Shown: piece after piece, positions 1 through 7,106 of the stretch
Layout: every line of letters begins with the position of its first letter
How positions within the stretch are numbered: position 1 is the first letter of the stretch
Assembly: GCA_028687545.1 (NCBI GenBank)
Contig: JAQTZZ010000056.1
Span: 1-27,385 of the forward strand
From: Candidatus Wallbacteria bacterium
GTDB lineage: Bacteria; Muiribacteriota; JAQTZZ01
Direction of reading: 5' to 3'
DNA length: 27,385 nt
The notes under the pieces: generated by a model
What the model was told of the DNA's origin: nothing
The model's database searches: none
The model's input: the letters and a program-made list of their open reading frames with translations, nothing else
Position numbers and translations under genes: made by a program

Positions 1-38
1 TCATCGACATCCAGTCCTACATGTAGTATCCTTTTCAT
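1..38 (-). CDS. IS110-family transposase, N-terminal fragment (runs off left edge)
   Basis: Reading the minus strand from 38, an ATG opens a frame to the window edge encoding MKRILHVGLDVD. A strong Shine-Dalgarno, AGGAGG, lies at 45-50, six bases before the ATG. A short hydrophobic strand ending in G-L-D-V-D is the usual N-terminus of IS110-family (DEDD, RuvC-fold) transposases, in which this Asp is the first catalytic residue. Only 12 codons are visible, so the family call rests on this motif plus the good ribosome site. The remainder lies outside the window, so I cannot say whether the gene is intact. If this is an IS110 element, its end lies between the start codon and the lpd stop, within 39-136. 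Confidence 0.55.
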   Translation of the reverse strand, partial: MKRILHVGLDVD

Positions 39-136
39 TGATGGCCTCCTGTTTGTAAGTGTTTATTACTTTACACTTATAGGGTAACCAGTCCCAGGTT
101 TATAGGAGGTCATCCATATTTTCTTAGGTACTTATT

Positions 137-1504
137 TTATCTGTAAAACTTATGGATTGCAGCCTGGAAAACGTCGGCTGCAGCTTCCTTCACGGTCTCG
201 CTGAGCGTTGGATGCGCGTGGACCATCTCGGCTATGCTGTGGACTGTGATCCTGTTTTTCATGGCAAGGCTGATCTCGTGAATCAGGTCAGGGCTGCCTT
301 CGCCCATGGCCTGGGCTCCCAGGATCTGCCCGTCAGGGTCAGCCAGGATCTTGACCAGGCCTTCGGTTTCACCTAAAGCCTGAGCCATCGAAGATGCGGC
401 AAAATTGAAGCTGCCGGCTTTATATGGTATCTGCTTTTCTTTCAGTTCATCCTCTGTTTTACCGACAACAGCCAGGTCCAGACTGGTAAAAACACAGGAC
501 GGGATGACACTGTAATCGAATTTTTCAGAGTGCCCGGAAATGTTTCTTACAGCGATTTCGGCCTGGGCTGAGGCCACATGCGCCAGCATCAATGGAGACG
601 TCATGTCTCCAATAGCGTATATCCCCGGGATGTTCGTTTTCAGCGTCTCATCAGTCTTCACCCTGCCGTTCGCAAGCTCAATCCCAGAATCTGCAAGCGA
701 AGAAACCGCTGCCTTACGACCGACTGAAAGCAGAATTTTCTCGCCTGTAACCTGTTCCCCATTCTCCAACAACAGTGAACATCCGTTTTCAGTTTTTACT
801 TCCTTAATGCCTGCGCCTGTGATTACACGGATCCCCTGCTTTTTCAGGACCAGTGCCAGCCTTCTGACAACCTGGGAATCGAATCCAGGCAGCACTTGTT
901 TAAAGATCTCCACAACTGTCACCTGGGAGCCGAGCGCGGCAAAAAGATGCGCGAACTCAAGGCCGATCACGCCTCCACCGATCACGATCAGACTGGAAGG
1001 GATCGAACCTAGCGAAAGAGCCTGCGAAGAATCAAGCACTCGCATCCCGTCTGCAGACAGATTGGGCAGATTTCTCGGTTCAGATCCTGTGGAAAGAATC
1101 ATGTTTTCTGCCTGGACCGCTGTTTCGGCTTCTGCTGTTCTGACAATGATCTCCCGGTTCTGCAGCAGCCTCGCTTCCCCTTTCAGCACTTCCACTTTAT
1201 ACGATTTGAGCAGCTGTTCGATCCCCACTCTGAGGTTTTTGACGATCAGCGACTTGCGTTCCTGCATTTTTTCAAAATCCGGATATACCTGTCCCGCATT
1301 GATTCCGAATCGCGTGCTATCTTTCATTTTCTGTAAAAGCCTTGCTCCGGCGATCAGGGCTTTGGTAGGAATACAACCGAAGTTAAGGCAGGTGCCGCCC
1401 AGCTGCTCTTTTTCTATTAATACTGTCGGAATTCCTGCCTTGGCCGCAGCCAGTGCCGCCACATATCCGCCAGGTCCGGCGCCGATGATCGCTAATTTAT
1501 GCAT
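137..1504 (-). CDS. lpdA: Dihydrolipoamide dehydrogenase (E3)
   Basis: A flavoprotein disulfide reductase of 455 residues that reoxidises dihydrolipoyl groups of 2-oxoacid dehydrogenase or glycine-cleavage complexes with NAD+. The N-terminal FAD-binding motif is GAGPGGYVAA (residues 8-17). The redox-active disulfide is in GGTCLNFGCIPTK (Cys39, Cys44). An NAD-binding GGGVIGLEFA segment lies mid-protein, AIGD binds the FAD, and the C-terminal catalytic His-Glu pair is in HAHPTLSE. The frame stays open upstream to 1777, but the family begins at MHKLAIIG. The ATG at 1504 has a GGGAGGAA ribosome site, so I start there. No E1, E2 or lipoylation genes are in the window, so the partner complex is unknown. 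It is divergent from lptC. Confidence 0.95.
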   Translation of the reverse strand: MHKLAIIGAGPGGYVAALAAAKAGIPTVLIEKEQLGGTCLNFGCIPTKALIAGARLLQKMKDSTRFGINAGQVYPDFEKMQERKSLIVKNLRVGIEQLLKSYKVEVLKGEARLLQNREIIVRTAEAETAVQAENMILSTGSEPRNLPNLSADGMRVLDSSQALSLGSIPSSLIVIGGGVIGLEFAHLFAALGSQVTVVEIFKQVLPGFDSQVVRRLALVLKKQGIRVITGAGIKEVKTENGCSLLLENGEQVTGEKILLSVGRKAAVSSLADSGIELANGRVKTDETLKTNIPGIYAIGDMTSPLMLAHVASAQAEIAVRNISGHSEKFDYSVIPSCVFTSLDLAVVGKTEDELKEKQIPYKAGSFNFAASSMAQALGETEGLVKILADPDGQILGAQAMGEGSPDLIHEISLAMKNRITVHSIAEMVHAHPTLSETVKEAAADVFQAAIHKFYR

Positions 1505-1519
1505 ATTTCCTCCCGGAGA

Positions 1520-1585
1520 GACGTGCCCTGGCACGTCGTTCTGAATACGTCTATCTGGAATCTTCGGATAGGCGGGGCAAGCCCC
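1520..1585. repeat. Two GC-rich palindromes in the lpd leader
   Basis: Between lpd and lptC are two compact palindromes. GACGTGCC-ct-GGCACGTC at 1520-1537 has perfect 8-bp arms. GGGGC-aa-GCCCC at 1574-1585 sits within a GC-rich stretch. A weaker GGTTT/AAACC pair follows near 1611-1628. On the minus strand these would fall in the 5' leader of lpd, just upstream of its ribosome site. They resemble short dispersed intergenic repeats I have seen in unrelated bacteria, but only one copy of each is present here. They are not Rho-independent terminators, since no U-run follows either one. Confidence 0.5.
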
Positions 1586-1651
1586 ACCCCTATAGTTTTG
1601 TCCGCTCACGGTTTGCGTGTTTAAACCGATACATACTGTGGGTGCAGGCAC

Positions 1652-1657
1652 TATTAT
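1652..1657 (-). promoter_or_regulatory. Candidate -10 box for lpd
   Basis: On the minus strand the sequence reads TATAAT, a perfect -10 hexamer, about 150 bases before the lpd start. No good -35 hexamer is at the standard distance: at 17 bases the sequence is TCATTT. A transcript from here would carry a leader of roughly 140 nt containing the two GC-rich palindromes. Confidence 0.35.
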
Positions 1658-1686
1658 ATCCCCTCCTGTCTGGAAAATGAAAACTG

Positions 1687-1695
1687 TGATAAAAT
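1687..1695 (+). promoter_or_regulatory. Extended -10 promoter for lptC, leaderless geometry
   Basis: TG-A-TAAAAT at 1687-1695 is an extended -10 element whose last base is seven bases before the lptC ATG at 1703. The region at the -35 position is poor (TGTCTG at 1667-1672). No Shine-Dalgarno sequence lies between this element and the ATG, so transcription from it would begin at or next to the start codon. Confidence 0.4.
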
Positions 1696-1702
1696 ATGAC
1701 TT

Positions 1703-2236
1703 ATGAAAAACCGTCTGTTTCTGGCCGCCGGTTCCCTGATCTTCCTGCTCTGGCTGTTTTTTGTCCTGATCCCGCATTACCTGGAGCAGTCAGGACTTTT
1801 GAAAACCAAGAACATCCTGATCATGACCGGCATCGTTTCCAAGGAATTTGTAGAGGGAAAAATGACTAAAATCGCCCGCTGCAGCGAATATCAGAAAAAC
1901 ATGGACGAGGAAAAAGGCTGGTTCAAAAACCTGGACGCCCTGATCCTCAGCCCGAGCGGTGAAGTGCGTGTGACTTCGAAAAACGGACAGGAAGACAACA
2001 AGACCGCTTCCTATACCCTCAGTGACGAAGTCAGGATCCGCAGGGGCGGTTCAACTATCAATTCCGAGATGATGATCTACCGCCAGAATCTTGATCAGGT
2101 GATTTCGCCGGGTCCGGTGAAAATTGTAGAGACCGGAGAGGTGATCACCGGAGATTTTCTGGAAGTTTATCCGAAAACAGAAAAATGGTATCTCAAGGGC
2201 AATGTAAAAATCGTACTCAAACGGGGGATGAAGTGA
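1703..2236 (+). CDS. lptC: LptC-like LPS export protein
   Basis: A 177-residue bitopic membrane protein. A single N-terminal transmembrane helix (about residues 5-24, rich in Leu/Phe) is followed by a periplasmic beta-rich domain of the LptC/YrbK type, with V-x-G-D-F-L-E-V-Y and W-Y-L-K-G-N-V-K-I strands near the C-terminus. In the Lpt machine LptC takes LPS from the LptBFG transporter and passes it to LptA. The identity comes from fold-like features plus the neighbours lptA and lptB; sequence similarity in this family is always low. The stop overlaps the GTG start of lptA (GTGA). No ribosome site precedes the ATG. lptF and lptG are not in the window. Confidence 0.8.
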   Translation: MKNRLFLAAGSLIFLLWLFFVLIPHYLEQSGLLKTKNILIMTGIVSKEFVEGKMTKIARCSEYQKNMDEEKGWFKNLDALILSPSGEVRVTSKNGQEDNKTASYTLSDEVRIRRGGSTINSEMMIYRQNLDQVISPGPVKIVETGEVITGDFLEVYPKTEKWYLKGNVKIVLKRGMK

Positions 2237-3240
2237 AAATTCCGTTCATGTTTCTCTGCATTCTCACAAGTTTTCTCCTTCTAGCGGAAGTTCCGGACAG
2301 CGGAGAAGTAACTGTATACGGAGACATCATGGAAGGCTACCCCGACGGAGTCAGGGTGGTAAAAGGAAATCTCAAGGCAGTTCAAGGCAAACAGATCCTC
2401 ACCGGAGACTGGGGTAAATATTATGAGCAGACCCAGATCGTCGAGGCTTACGGACAGGTAAAACTGGATGATCCCGGCTATACGCTTACCTGCGGCATGA
2501 TCATGTCTTTTTTCAGCGAGAAACGGGGAGTTGCCAAGCAGAATCCGGTAGTGATCGAAAAAGTACCGCTGGCAGAGGGAACAGGGGAAATATCCATGGT
2601 CCCGATCCGGGAAAAATACATGCGGCTTACAGCCAGGGAAATTACTTCATATTATGAGGAAGACAGGATGGTGGCCAACGACAATGTAATCGTGGAAGAG
2701 CATTTTTTCAGTAACTTTCAAAAACCCGGCAAACCGGAAATCTCCTCCACCCTGAACTGCCAGTCACTGGAAATGTTTCTGAAGGAAAACAAAAGCATTG
2801 CCCGCGGCAATGTAATGATGAAGTCCGAAGACATCACTGCTTATGGAGATGAGGCTGTTTACTATAATGATGAAGATAAACTGATACTCACTGGGAACGC
2901 CAAAGCCCTTCAGCAGATCCCTGGATCAGGCAAGCAGAATCAGGTGAGCGGCGAAAAGATCATCTATTTCATGAAAGATGGCCGCACTGTAGTATTGAAA
3001 GGCCGCGCAGACGTTTATCCGGGGAATGATGCGGGTAGCAATCCTAATCCGGGCACAAACCCGAGCCAGAACCCAAGCCTTAGCCCGAGTTCAAGCCCGA
3101 GCCTGAGCCCGAATCCGAGCCTGAGCCCGAGCCAGAGCATAAGTCCAGGTCCGGACACAAGTCCACGACCGGGTACAAGCCAGAATCAGGGTACAAGTTC
3201 GAGTCCGGGGGTAAGCATTGCAAAGCCTTTCGACAAATAA
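2233..3240 (+). CDS. lptA: LptA/OstA-like periplasmic LPS transport protein with Ser/Pro/Asn-rich tail
   Basis: About 335 residues from the GTG at 2233, which overlaps the lptC stop and follows a GGGGGA ribosome site; the frame is open upstream but the extra residues are lptC in another frame. A signal peptide (KIPFMFLCILTSFLLLAE) is followed by repeated OstA-type beta strands (V-x-G-D-I-M-E, V-V-K-G-N-L, R-G-N-V, L-T-G-N-A-K) typical of LptA/LptD-N jellyrolls. LptA bridges the periplasm between LptC and LptD. At roughly double the length of E. coli LptA, it probably holds two OstA modules. The last 65 or so residues are a low-complexity tail of N-P, L-S-P and S-P repeats that no LptA needs. 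The gene overlaps lptB by 23 bases. Confidence 0.8.
   Translation: MKIPFMFLCILTSFLLLAEVPDSGEVTVYGDIMEGYPDGVRVVKGNLKAVQGKQILTGDWGKYYEQTQIVEAYGQVKLDDPGYTLTCGMIMSFFSEKRGVAKQNPVVIEKVPLAEGTGEISMVPIREKYMRLTAREITSYYEEDRMVANDNVIVEEHFFSNFQKPGKPEISSTLNCQSLEMFLKENKSIARGNVMMKSEDITAYGDEAVYYNDEDKLILTGNAKALQQIPGSGKQNQVSGEKIIYFMKDGRTVVLKGRADVYPGNDAGSNPNPGTNPSQNPSLSPSSSPSLSPNPSLSPSQSISPGPDTSPRPGTSQNQGTSSSPGVSIAKPFDK
3028..3210 (+). repeat. Degenerate CCGAGC/CTGAGC-type tandem repeat in the lptA 3' end
   Basis: The DNA is a string of short imperfect units, chiefly agcccgag, ctgagc and aatccg, which translate as alternating N-P, S-L-S-P and S-P-S. It forms the tail of LptA and ends just before the lptB start. 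Imperfection of the units suggests old slippage expansion followed by drift. Such tracts can change length easily. Confidence 0.7.
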
Positions 3241-3940
3241 AATCGTTAAGATTTTTTCCCGCCGCAAAGTAGTGAACGAAGTTTCTATGGAAGTCAGGCG
3301 TGGAGAAGTGGTGGGCATTCTCGGTCCAAACGGTGCCGGAAAAACCACGACATTCTATATGATCGTAGGACTGATCACCCCGGATTCAGGAAGAGTGATG
3401 ATCGACAACACTGAAATCACTTCCTGGCCCATGTATAAAAGGGCCCGCCAATGCATCGGCTACCTGGCCCAGGAACCATCCATCTTCAGAAAGCTTACTG
3501 TGCGGGAGAACATTTCCGCAATCCTGGAATTCATGAACCTTCCTGTCGACGAAATCCGAATCAGGACAGATGCTCTGTTGGAAGAGCTGAGCATCACAAA
3601 TTTAGCAGACAGCGTTGCCTATACTCTCTCTGGAGGTGAACGGCGCAGGGCAGAAATAGCCAGATCGCTTGCCACTGAACCGGCTTTCATGCTGCTGGAC
3701 GAACCGTTTGCCGGGGTAGATCCGATCGCAGTGGCCGACATTCAGGAAATTGTGAAGCAGTTAAAAAAACGCGGGCTGGGAGTCATCATCACTGACCATA
3801 ATGTCCGCGAAACACTGTCCATCACCGACCGTTCCTACATCATCAACCAGGGGGAGATACTGATTTCGGGAACAGCCGAGGAAATCGCAGACAGCGAAGT
3901 GGCCCGCAAAATCTATCTGGGGGAGAAATTCAGGCTATGA
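3218..3940 (+). CDS. lptB: LptB, LPS export ABC transporter ATPase
   Basis: A 240-residue cytoplasmic ABC ATPase that powers LPS extraction by LptFG. It has Walker A GPNGAGKTT (about residues 36-44), the family-typical TFYMIVGLI after it, Q-loop AQEPSIFRKLTV, signature LSGGERRRAEIAR, Walker B FMLLDEPFAG and switch His in TDHNVRE. The Y-L-A-Q-E-P-S-I-F-R-K-L-T-V and E-P-F-A-G-V-D-P-I-A-V motifs are diagnostic of LptB rather than other ABC proteins. The start is a TTG at 3218: an in-frame TAA at 3212 blocks anything further upstream, GGGGG at 3207-3211 serves as ribosome site, and the next in-frame ATG would delete the first strand. It overlaps lptA by 23 bases and the next gene by four (ATGA). 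Confidence 0.95.
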   Translation: MQSLSTNKIVKIFSRRKVVNEVSMEVRRGEVVGILGPNGAGKTTTFYMIVGLITPDSGRVMIDNTEITSWPMYKRARQCIGYLAQEPSIFRKLTVRENISAILEFMNLPVDEIRIRTDALLEELSITNLADSVAYTLSGGERRRAEIARSLATEPAFMLLDEPFAGVDPIAVADIQEIVKQLKKRGLGVIITDHNVRETLSITDRSYIINQGEILISGTAEEIADSEVARKIYLGEKFRL

Positions 3941-5034
3941 CGTTCAACTCTTTTGTGCGCTTGTTCTTTCTGATAGTGCTCTCCGGATTTCTGGCCTATC
4001 TGGGCGATCTTCTCGGATACCGGCTGGGCAAGAAAAGACTCAGCCTGTTTTCATTGCGCCCCAAAATCACAGCCCAGCTGATTGCAGTTGTCACTGGAAT
4101 CATGATCATGGTTTTCACACTGATGTTCGCAGCTTTCATTTCCGAAGATGTCAGGGTAGCGCTTTTCAACATCGATAAATTGATCGACCAGCAGAAGGAA
4201 CTGATCGGCAGAAACGAAGAGCTTAACAAGCAGAATCTGGATCTGCGGGAAAGCAGCAAGCTGCTCCAGGACAGTATTAACGACAAAATAAAAAAAATTC
4301 AGGAACTCGAAGAGAGCGTAGCCCAAAAAAAGGAAGGCGAACTGGCATTTTCGGCTGGAGAAGTCATCGGTTACAGAGCTCTGAACCCGGCACAGCCCGA
4401 TCAGGTGCTGCTTGAGGAATTCAAAAAGCTTGTCACACAGATAGTTTCCATGTCCAAAGCCCGGGGAGCCATCCCCAGGGAGTTCCAGGTGATCTGGAAT
4501 GAATCTCAGGATCAGCGCGACAAACTTCTGGAATTCTGTAAAAAAGTCGCCCAGGACCGTTCCCAGCTGGTTGTGATTGTGCACTGCCAGCAGAATGTTT
4601 TCAAAGGCGAGGAAATGGGCAAAATTTCTTTCACTGTCGAAAAAAATCAGGTGGTTCTGGCAGGAGATTACCTCTATTCCATCAAAAATTTCGTAATCGA
4701 CGGCTGCAACACCAGGGAAGAGATTTCTCTCTTTCTGCGCTATTTTTTCAACCAGCTGGACGGATTTTTGAAAGACAAGGGCATGGTGGAACGGACAATG
4801 ATCAATGAACTGGATTTTTACGATACAGTCAATTATATCAAACGGCTGGGAGAGAAGGTCCAGCTTTACATCTATTTCAAGGATGACCTCTATCTCTACG
4901 AACAGGATCTCGCCACAAAGTACAAACTGGTGATCGAAAAACTCAGCGACAACAAACCGGAAAAGGTAAACCGGGAACGCAGCAATTCCGGTAACACAGC
5001 AGAGGTCGACACTCTGGAAAAAGGTGTTCAGTAA
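3937..5034 (+). CDS. DUF3084-family membrane protein
   Basis: 365 residues. The N-terminus has two transmembrane helices (about 5-27 and 47-70) flanking the motif G-D-x-L-G-Y-R-L-G-K-K-R-L-S-L-F-S-L-R-P-K, the hallmark of DUF3084, a family I know mainly from cyanobacteria. A coiled coil follows (about 82-135, Lys/Glu/Gln-rich heptads), then a soluble domain with conserved-looking F-S-A-G-E-V-I and I-V-H-C strands. The function is unknown. ATGA overlap with lptB and position between lptB and holB place it in the lpt transcript. A role at the envelope linked to LPS transport is an inference from this position alone. Confidence 0.85.
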   Translation: MTFNSFVRLFFLIVLSGFLAYLGDLLGYRLGKKRLSLFSLRPKITAQLIAVVTGIMIMVFTLMFAAFISEDVRVALFNIDKLIDQQKELIGRNEELNKQNLDLRESSKLLQDSINDKIKKIQELEESVAQKKEGELAFSAGEVIGYRALNPAQPDQVLLEEFKKLVTQIVSMSKARGAIPREFQVIWNESQDQRDKLLEFCKKVAQDRSQLVVIVHCQQNVFKGEEMGKISFTVEKNQVVLAGDYLYSIKNFVIDGCNTREEISLFLRYFFNQLDGFLKDKGMVERTMINELDFYDTVNYIKRLGEKVQLYIYFKDDLYLYEQDLATKYKLVIEKLSDNKPEKVNRERSNSGNTAEVDTLEKGVQ

Positions 5035-5036
5035 CA

Positions 5037-6083
5037 ATGGACATTTTTCAGTCTTTCCTCAGAAAATTTCAGGCTCAGGTCATAGAATCGTTTCTCAACC
5101 TGCAGAAAAAACACAGAAGTTTTCTGATCATGAGTCCTTCCCGATATTTAAACAGCCGTTTTGCGTCTCATCTGGCAGAATCGCTGTGGGGATTGGAATC
5201 TCACTCCATTCCGGCAGACTGGCTGATCGTCAGAAAAGAACGAGCTAATAACATTTCCGTCGAGGACGCGAGAAAAATCCGCGAATTCATCCAGTTCAAA
5301 CCCCTCACAGGAAAAGGAAAGATAGTGATTATCGAAGATGCCGATACGCTTTCGATCGAAGCACAGAATGCTCTGCTCAAGCCGATCGAGGAGCCTCCGC
5401 CCGGTGTGAACTTCCTGCTCTGCGCAAGGAACAGAGACAACCTGCTTCCCACGATCAATTCCCGCGTCTCCCTAATCAGGCCTGTGCTGCCACAAAAGAA
5501 TAAAGCGGCGGAATTCCTTTCTGATTTTCTGGATTCTAAGGAAGTGGCGCTGCTGCAAGAGTGGTTTCTGGTTGATCCGGTCGAATTGTTTGCACTGGAC
5601 CCGGGGACTCAGGCCTCATCATTATCCGAAAGAGGAGCCGAACTCATCCGGAGCGGAAAAATCCATGGCCTTTACGATCTCCTGACCAAAGAAGAATATT
5701 CAGGATGGCTTTCAGATCACCTGGAGGCAAGGGTCGGCATGTTTCACCTTTCATTCTACAGCGCAGTTTTCTTTCTAAGCATTTACATGCTGCAAGCCAT
5801 TCCGGATCGGCTGCATGGTTTTCAGCTTATCTCCAGAAGCATCGATCAGATTGAGGAAGCGAATGCGTCATATCTCAAGCAGAAGGAGTCCGGAAAAGAG
5901 GAGTTGGAAGCAGTGATGAAGGATTTCGTTTATCCGCTGTTTTTGCTGCAACTTTCGGAATTTATCAAGAAAAAGGACAAGTCCGCCAATCCGGTCTGTG
6001 CGTTATCCAAAATCGAACAGTGGTTTGTGAATAAGAATCTGAAATTTCTGCCTTTTTACGAAGATCTTCTGCTGATGATCTGA
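5037..6083 (+). CDS. holB: DNA polymerase III clamp-loader subunit, delta-prime-like
   Basis: 348 residues, starting at an ATG two bases after the previous stop. The strongest match to clamp-loader AAA+ domains is K-I-V-I-I-E-D-A-D-T-L-S followed by EAQNALLKPIEEPPPGVNFL and L-L-P-T-I-N-S-R, the Walker B to sensor-1 region of HolB/DnaX. The usual P-loop is missing: the corresponding segment reads F-L-I-M-S-P-S-R-Y-L-N-S. There are no zinc-module cysteines, and the final S-R-C motif is S-R-V. An ATP-independent stator role fits known delta-prime subunits. The C-terminal half (about 190-348) is helical, as expected for the collar domain. It meets the minus-strand gene tail to tail with four bases between. 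Confidence 0.8.
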   Translation: MDIFQSFLRKFQAQVIESFLNLQKKHRSFLIMSPSRYLNSRFASHLAESLWGLESHSIPADWLIVRKERANNISVEDARKIREFIQFKPLTGKGKIVIIEDADTLSIEAQNALLKPIEEPPPGVNFLLCARNRDNLLPTINSRVSLIRPVLPQKNKAAEFLSDFLDSKEVALLQEWFLVDPVELFALDPGTQASSLSERGAELIRSGKIHGLYDLLTKEEYSGWLSDHLEARVGMFHLSFYSAVFFLSIYMLQAIPDRLHGFQLISRSIDQIEEANASYLKQKESGKEELEAVMKDFVYPLFLLQLSEFIKKKDKSANPVCALSKIEQWFVNKNLKFLPFYEDLLLMI

Positions 6084-6097
6084 AAAATCAGTTGATC
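6077..6097. terminator. Weak hairpin between convergent genes
   Basis: GATCTGA-aaaa-TCAG-tt-GATC forms a short imperfect hairpin across the holB stop and the stop of the opposing gene, followed on the plus strand by a run of four T. It is the only candidate terminator at this convergent junction and is AT-rich and weak. Confidence 0.3.
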
Positions 6098-6264
6098 TTT
6101 TGAGATACAAGCCATTCTGAATAATACTTAAGAATCCATTCCTTGGCAGCCTGATACTCTCCGATATCATGACCGCATTTCTCACTCTCAATCCACTTGT
6201 AACGGTTGATTTCCTCAACTGCTTTCCGGTTCAGGTCGCTAAGATTAATCACTTCTTTCGGCAC
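6088..6264 (-). CDS. Small uncharacterised protein with an EK-x-G-x-DIG motif
   Basis: I place the start at the GTG at 6264, which follows a perfect-looking GGAGG ribosome site with five-base spacing and gives 58 residues. The frame is open up to an ATG at 6348 (86 residues), but that start has its GGAG almost touching the ATG. The protein reads as two helices with W-I-E-S-E-K-C-G-H-D-I-G-E and A-A-K-E-W-I-L-K-Y-Y-S-E-W-L. I have an impression of similar short helical segments in other bacterial proteins but cannot name a family. It is the last gene of the c-di-GMP operon, 93 bases beyond the PilZ gene. Confidence 0.6.
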   Translation of the reverse strand: MPKEVINLSDLNRKAVEEINRYKWIESEKCGHDIGEYQAAKEWILKYYSEWLVSQKIN

Positions 6265-6357
6265 TACTTCCTCCAAAAAAGCTCTCTGCCTCAAGTGGAT
6301 TATAACTAAAATTGCCTCTCCTGTCAAACGGGAAATCAAGGAATTCATTCTCCAGCT

Positions 6358-7104
6358 TCAATACAGTTTAGCCTTGAACTTTCGAATGTTGCGCCGCTCG
6401 ACCTCGAACACATATCCAATCACGCTGCGGCGGATTGTTTCGTTGATATCAATGAATAACAACCCGTATTTGTAATAACATTTTCTGCCTCTTGATACCT
6501 GAATCACATGCATGATCTTGCTTTTGATCCTGTAATCAGTATCGCCGAGTTTGAAACTGGACAGAATTACCTGATCTTTCTGCAGGATGGCGGGAGTGCG
6601 CATCAAAATCCCGCCTCCGCTCAAATCGACCGAAAAACCACGTTTCAAAACAGGGACGAGGATCTCCTTGTCTTCAAGATCAGTCTTCTGCATGTAAGAG
6701 AGGTAGTTGACGGGAAAGGATGTACTGATCCGGACATAATTCCGCCGCTGCACCCGCAAGATCTTTTCAGGCATTAAAAGAGCAAAGACCTCACGGTTTT
6801 TATCAAGACCGGTGCGCTGGATTCTGCCGTTGAACGTATAGACAGCTCCAGGCTCGTTCTCAAGTATGAAGTTGATATACACAAGCGTCTGAGGCCAGAG
6901 CTTCATGCTCTTCCCAGACTGGTACGGCATTTCAAAGAATATTTCCTTTTCGCGATGGACTTGGACCACTCTGGAAAGGTAATTTCCCTTGAAAAGCCCG
7001 GCCATTACCGATATTTCCACTGGCAGGTTCGAGATAATCTTTTTCAGGTACTCCGGTTTACTTTCAGTTGCCCGTACCGGAGGTCCTTTGTCTTCCAGTG
7101 CCAT
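6358..7104 (-). CDS. YcgR-type PilZ domain c-di-GMP receptor
   Basis: About 248 residues. The N-terminal part (to about residue 115) is a YcgR/PilZN-like beta domain. The C-terminal PilZ domain opens with R-V-Q-R-R-N-Y-V-R-I, matching the RxxxR c-di-GMP-binding motif, and continues with D-L-S-G-G-G-I-L, matching D/N-x-S-x-x-G. Both binding motifs are intact, so it should bind c-di-GMP. Known relatives brake flagella or act on surface and secretion machinery; no target is visible here. The start is uncertain: ATG at 7104, or TTG at 7110 overlapping the tatD stop as TTGA. It is coupled to tatD and lies downstream of both c-di-GMP enzymes. Confidence 0.88.
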   Translation of the reverse strand: MALEDKGPPVRATESKPEYLKKIISNLPVEISVMAGLFKGNYLSRVVQVHREKEIFFEMPYQSGKSMKLWPQTLVYINFILENEPGAVYTFNGRIQRTGLDKNREVFALLMPEKILRVQRRNYVRISTSFPVNYLSYMQKTDLEDKEILVPVLKRGFSVDLSGGGILMRTPAILQKDQVILSSFKLGDTDYRIKSKIMHVIQVSRGRKCYYKYGLLFIDINETIRRSVIGYVFEVERRNIRKFKAKLY

Positions 7105-7106
7105 CT

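Noticed and set aside
66-113. A 15-codon minus-strand ORF upstream of the transposase start, considered as a leader peptide.
   Set aside because: No ribosome site precedes it, it ends before the transposase start and such a short frame is expected by chance.
1505-1777. N-terminal extension of the lpd frame up to 1777.
   Set aside because: The extra residues match no E3 protein, cover the palindromes and overlap lptC; the ATG at 1504 has a strong ribosome site and the normal family N-terminus.
3091-3348. Minus-strand frame across the lptA tail and lptB start.
   Set aside because: Low-complexity repeats keep several frames open; its product is Arg/Ala/Thr-rich with no family features and no ribosome site.
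4051-5037. Long minus-strand open frame opposite the DUF3084 gene.
   Set aside because: It is the antisense of a clear membrane/coiled-coil protein; its Phe/Leu/Asp-rich composition is what antisense of such a gene gives.
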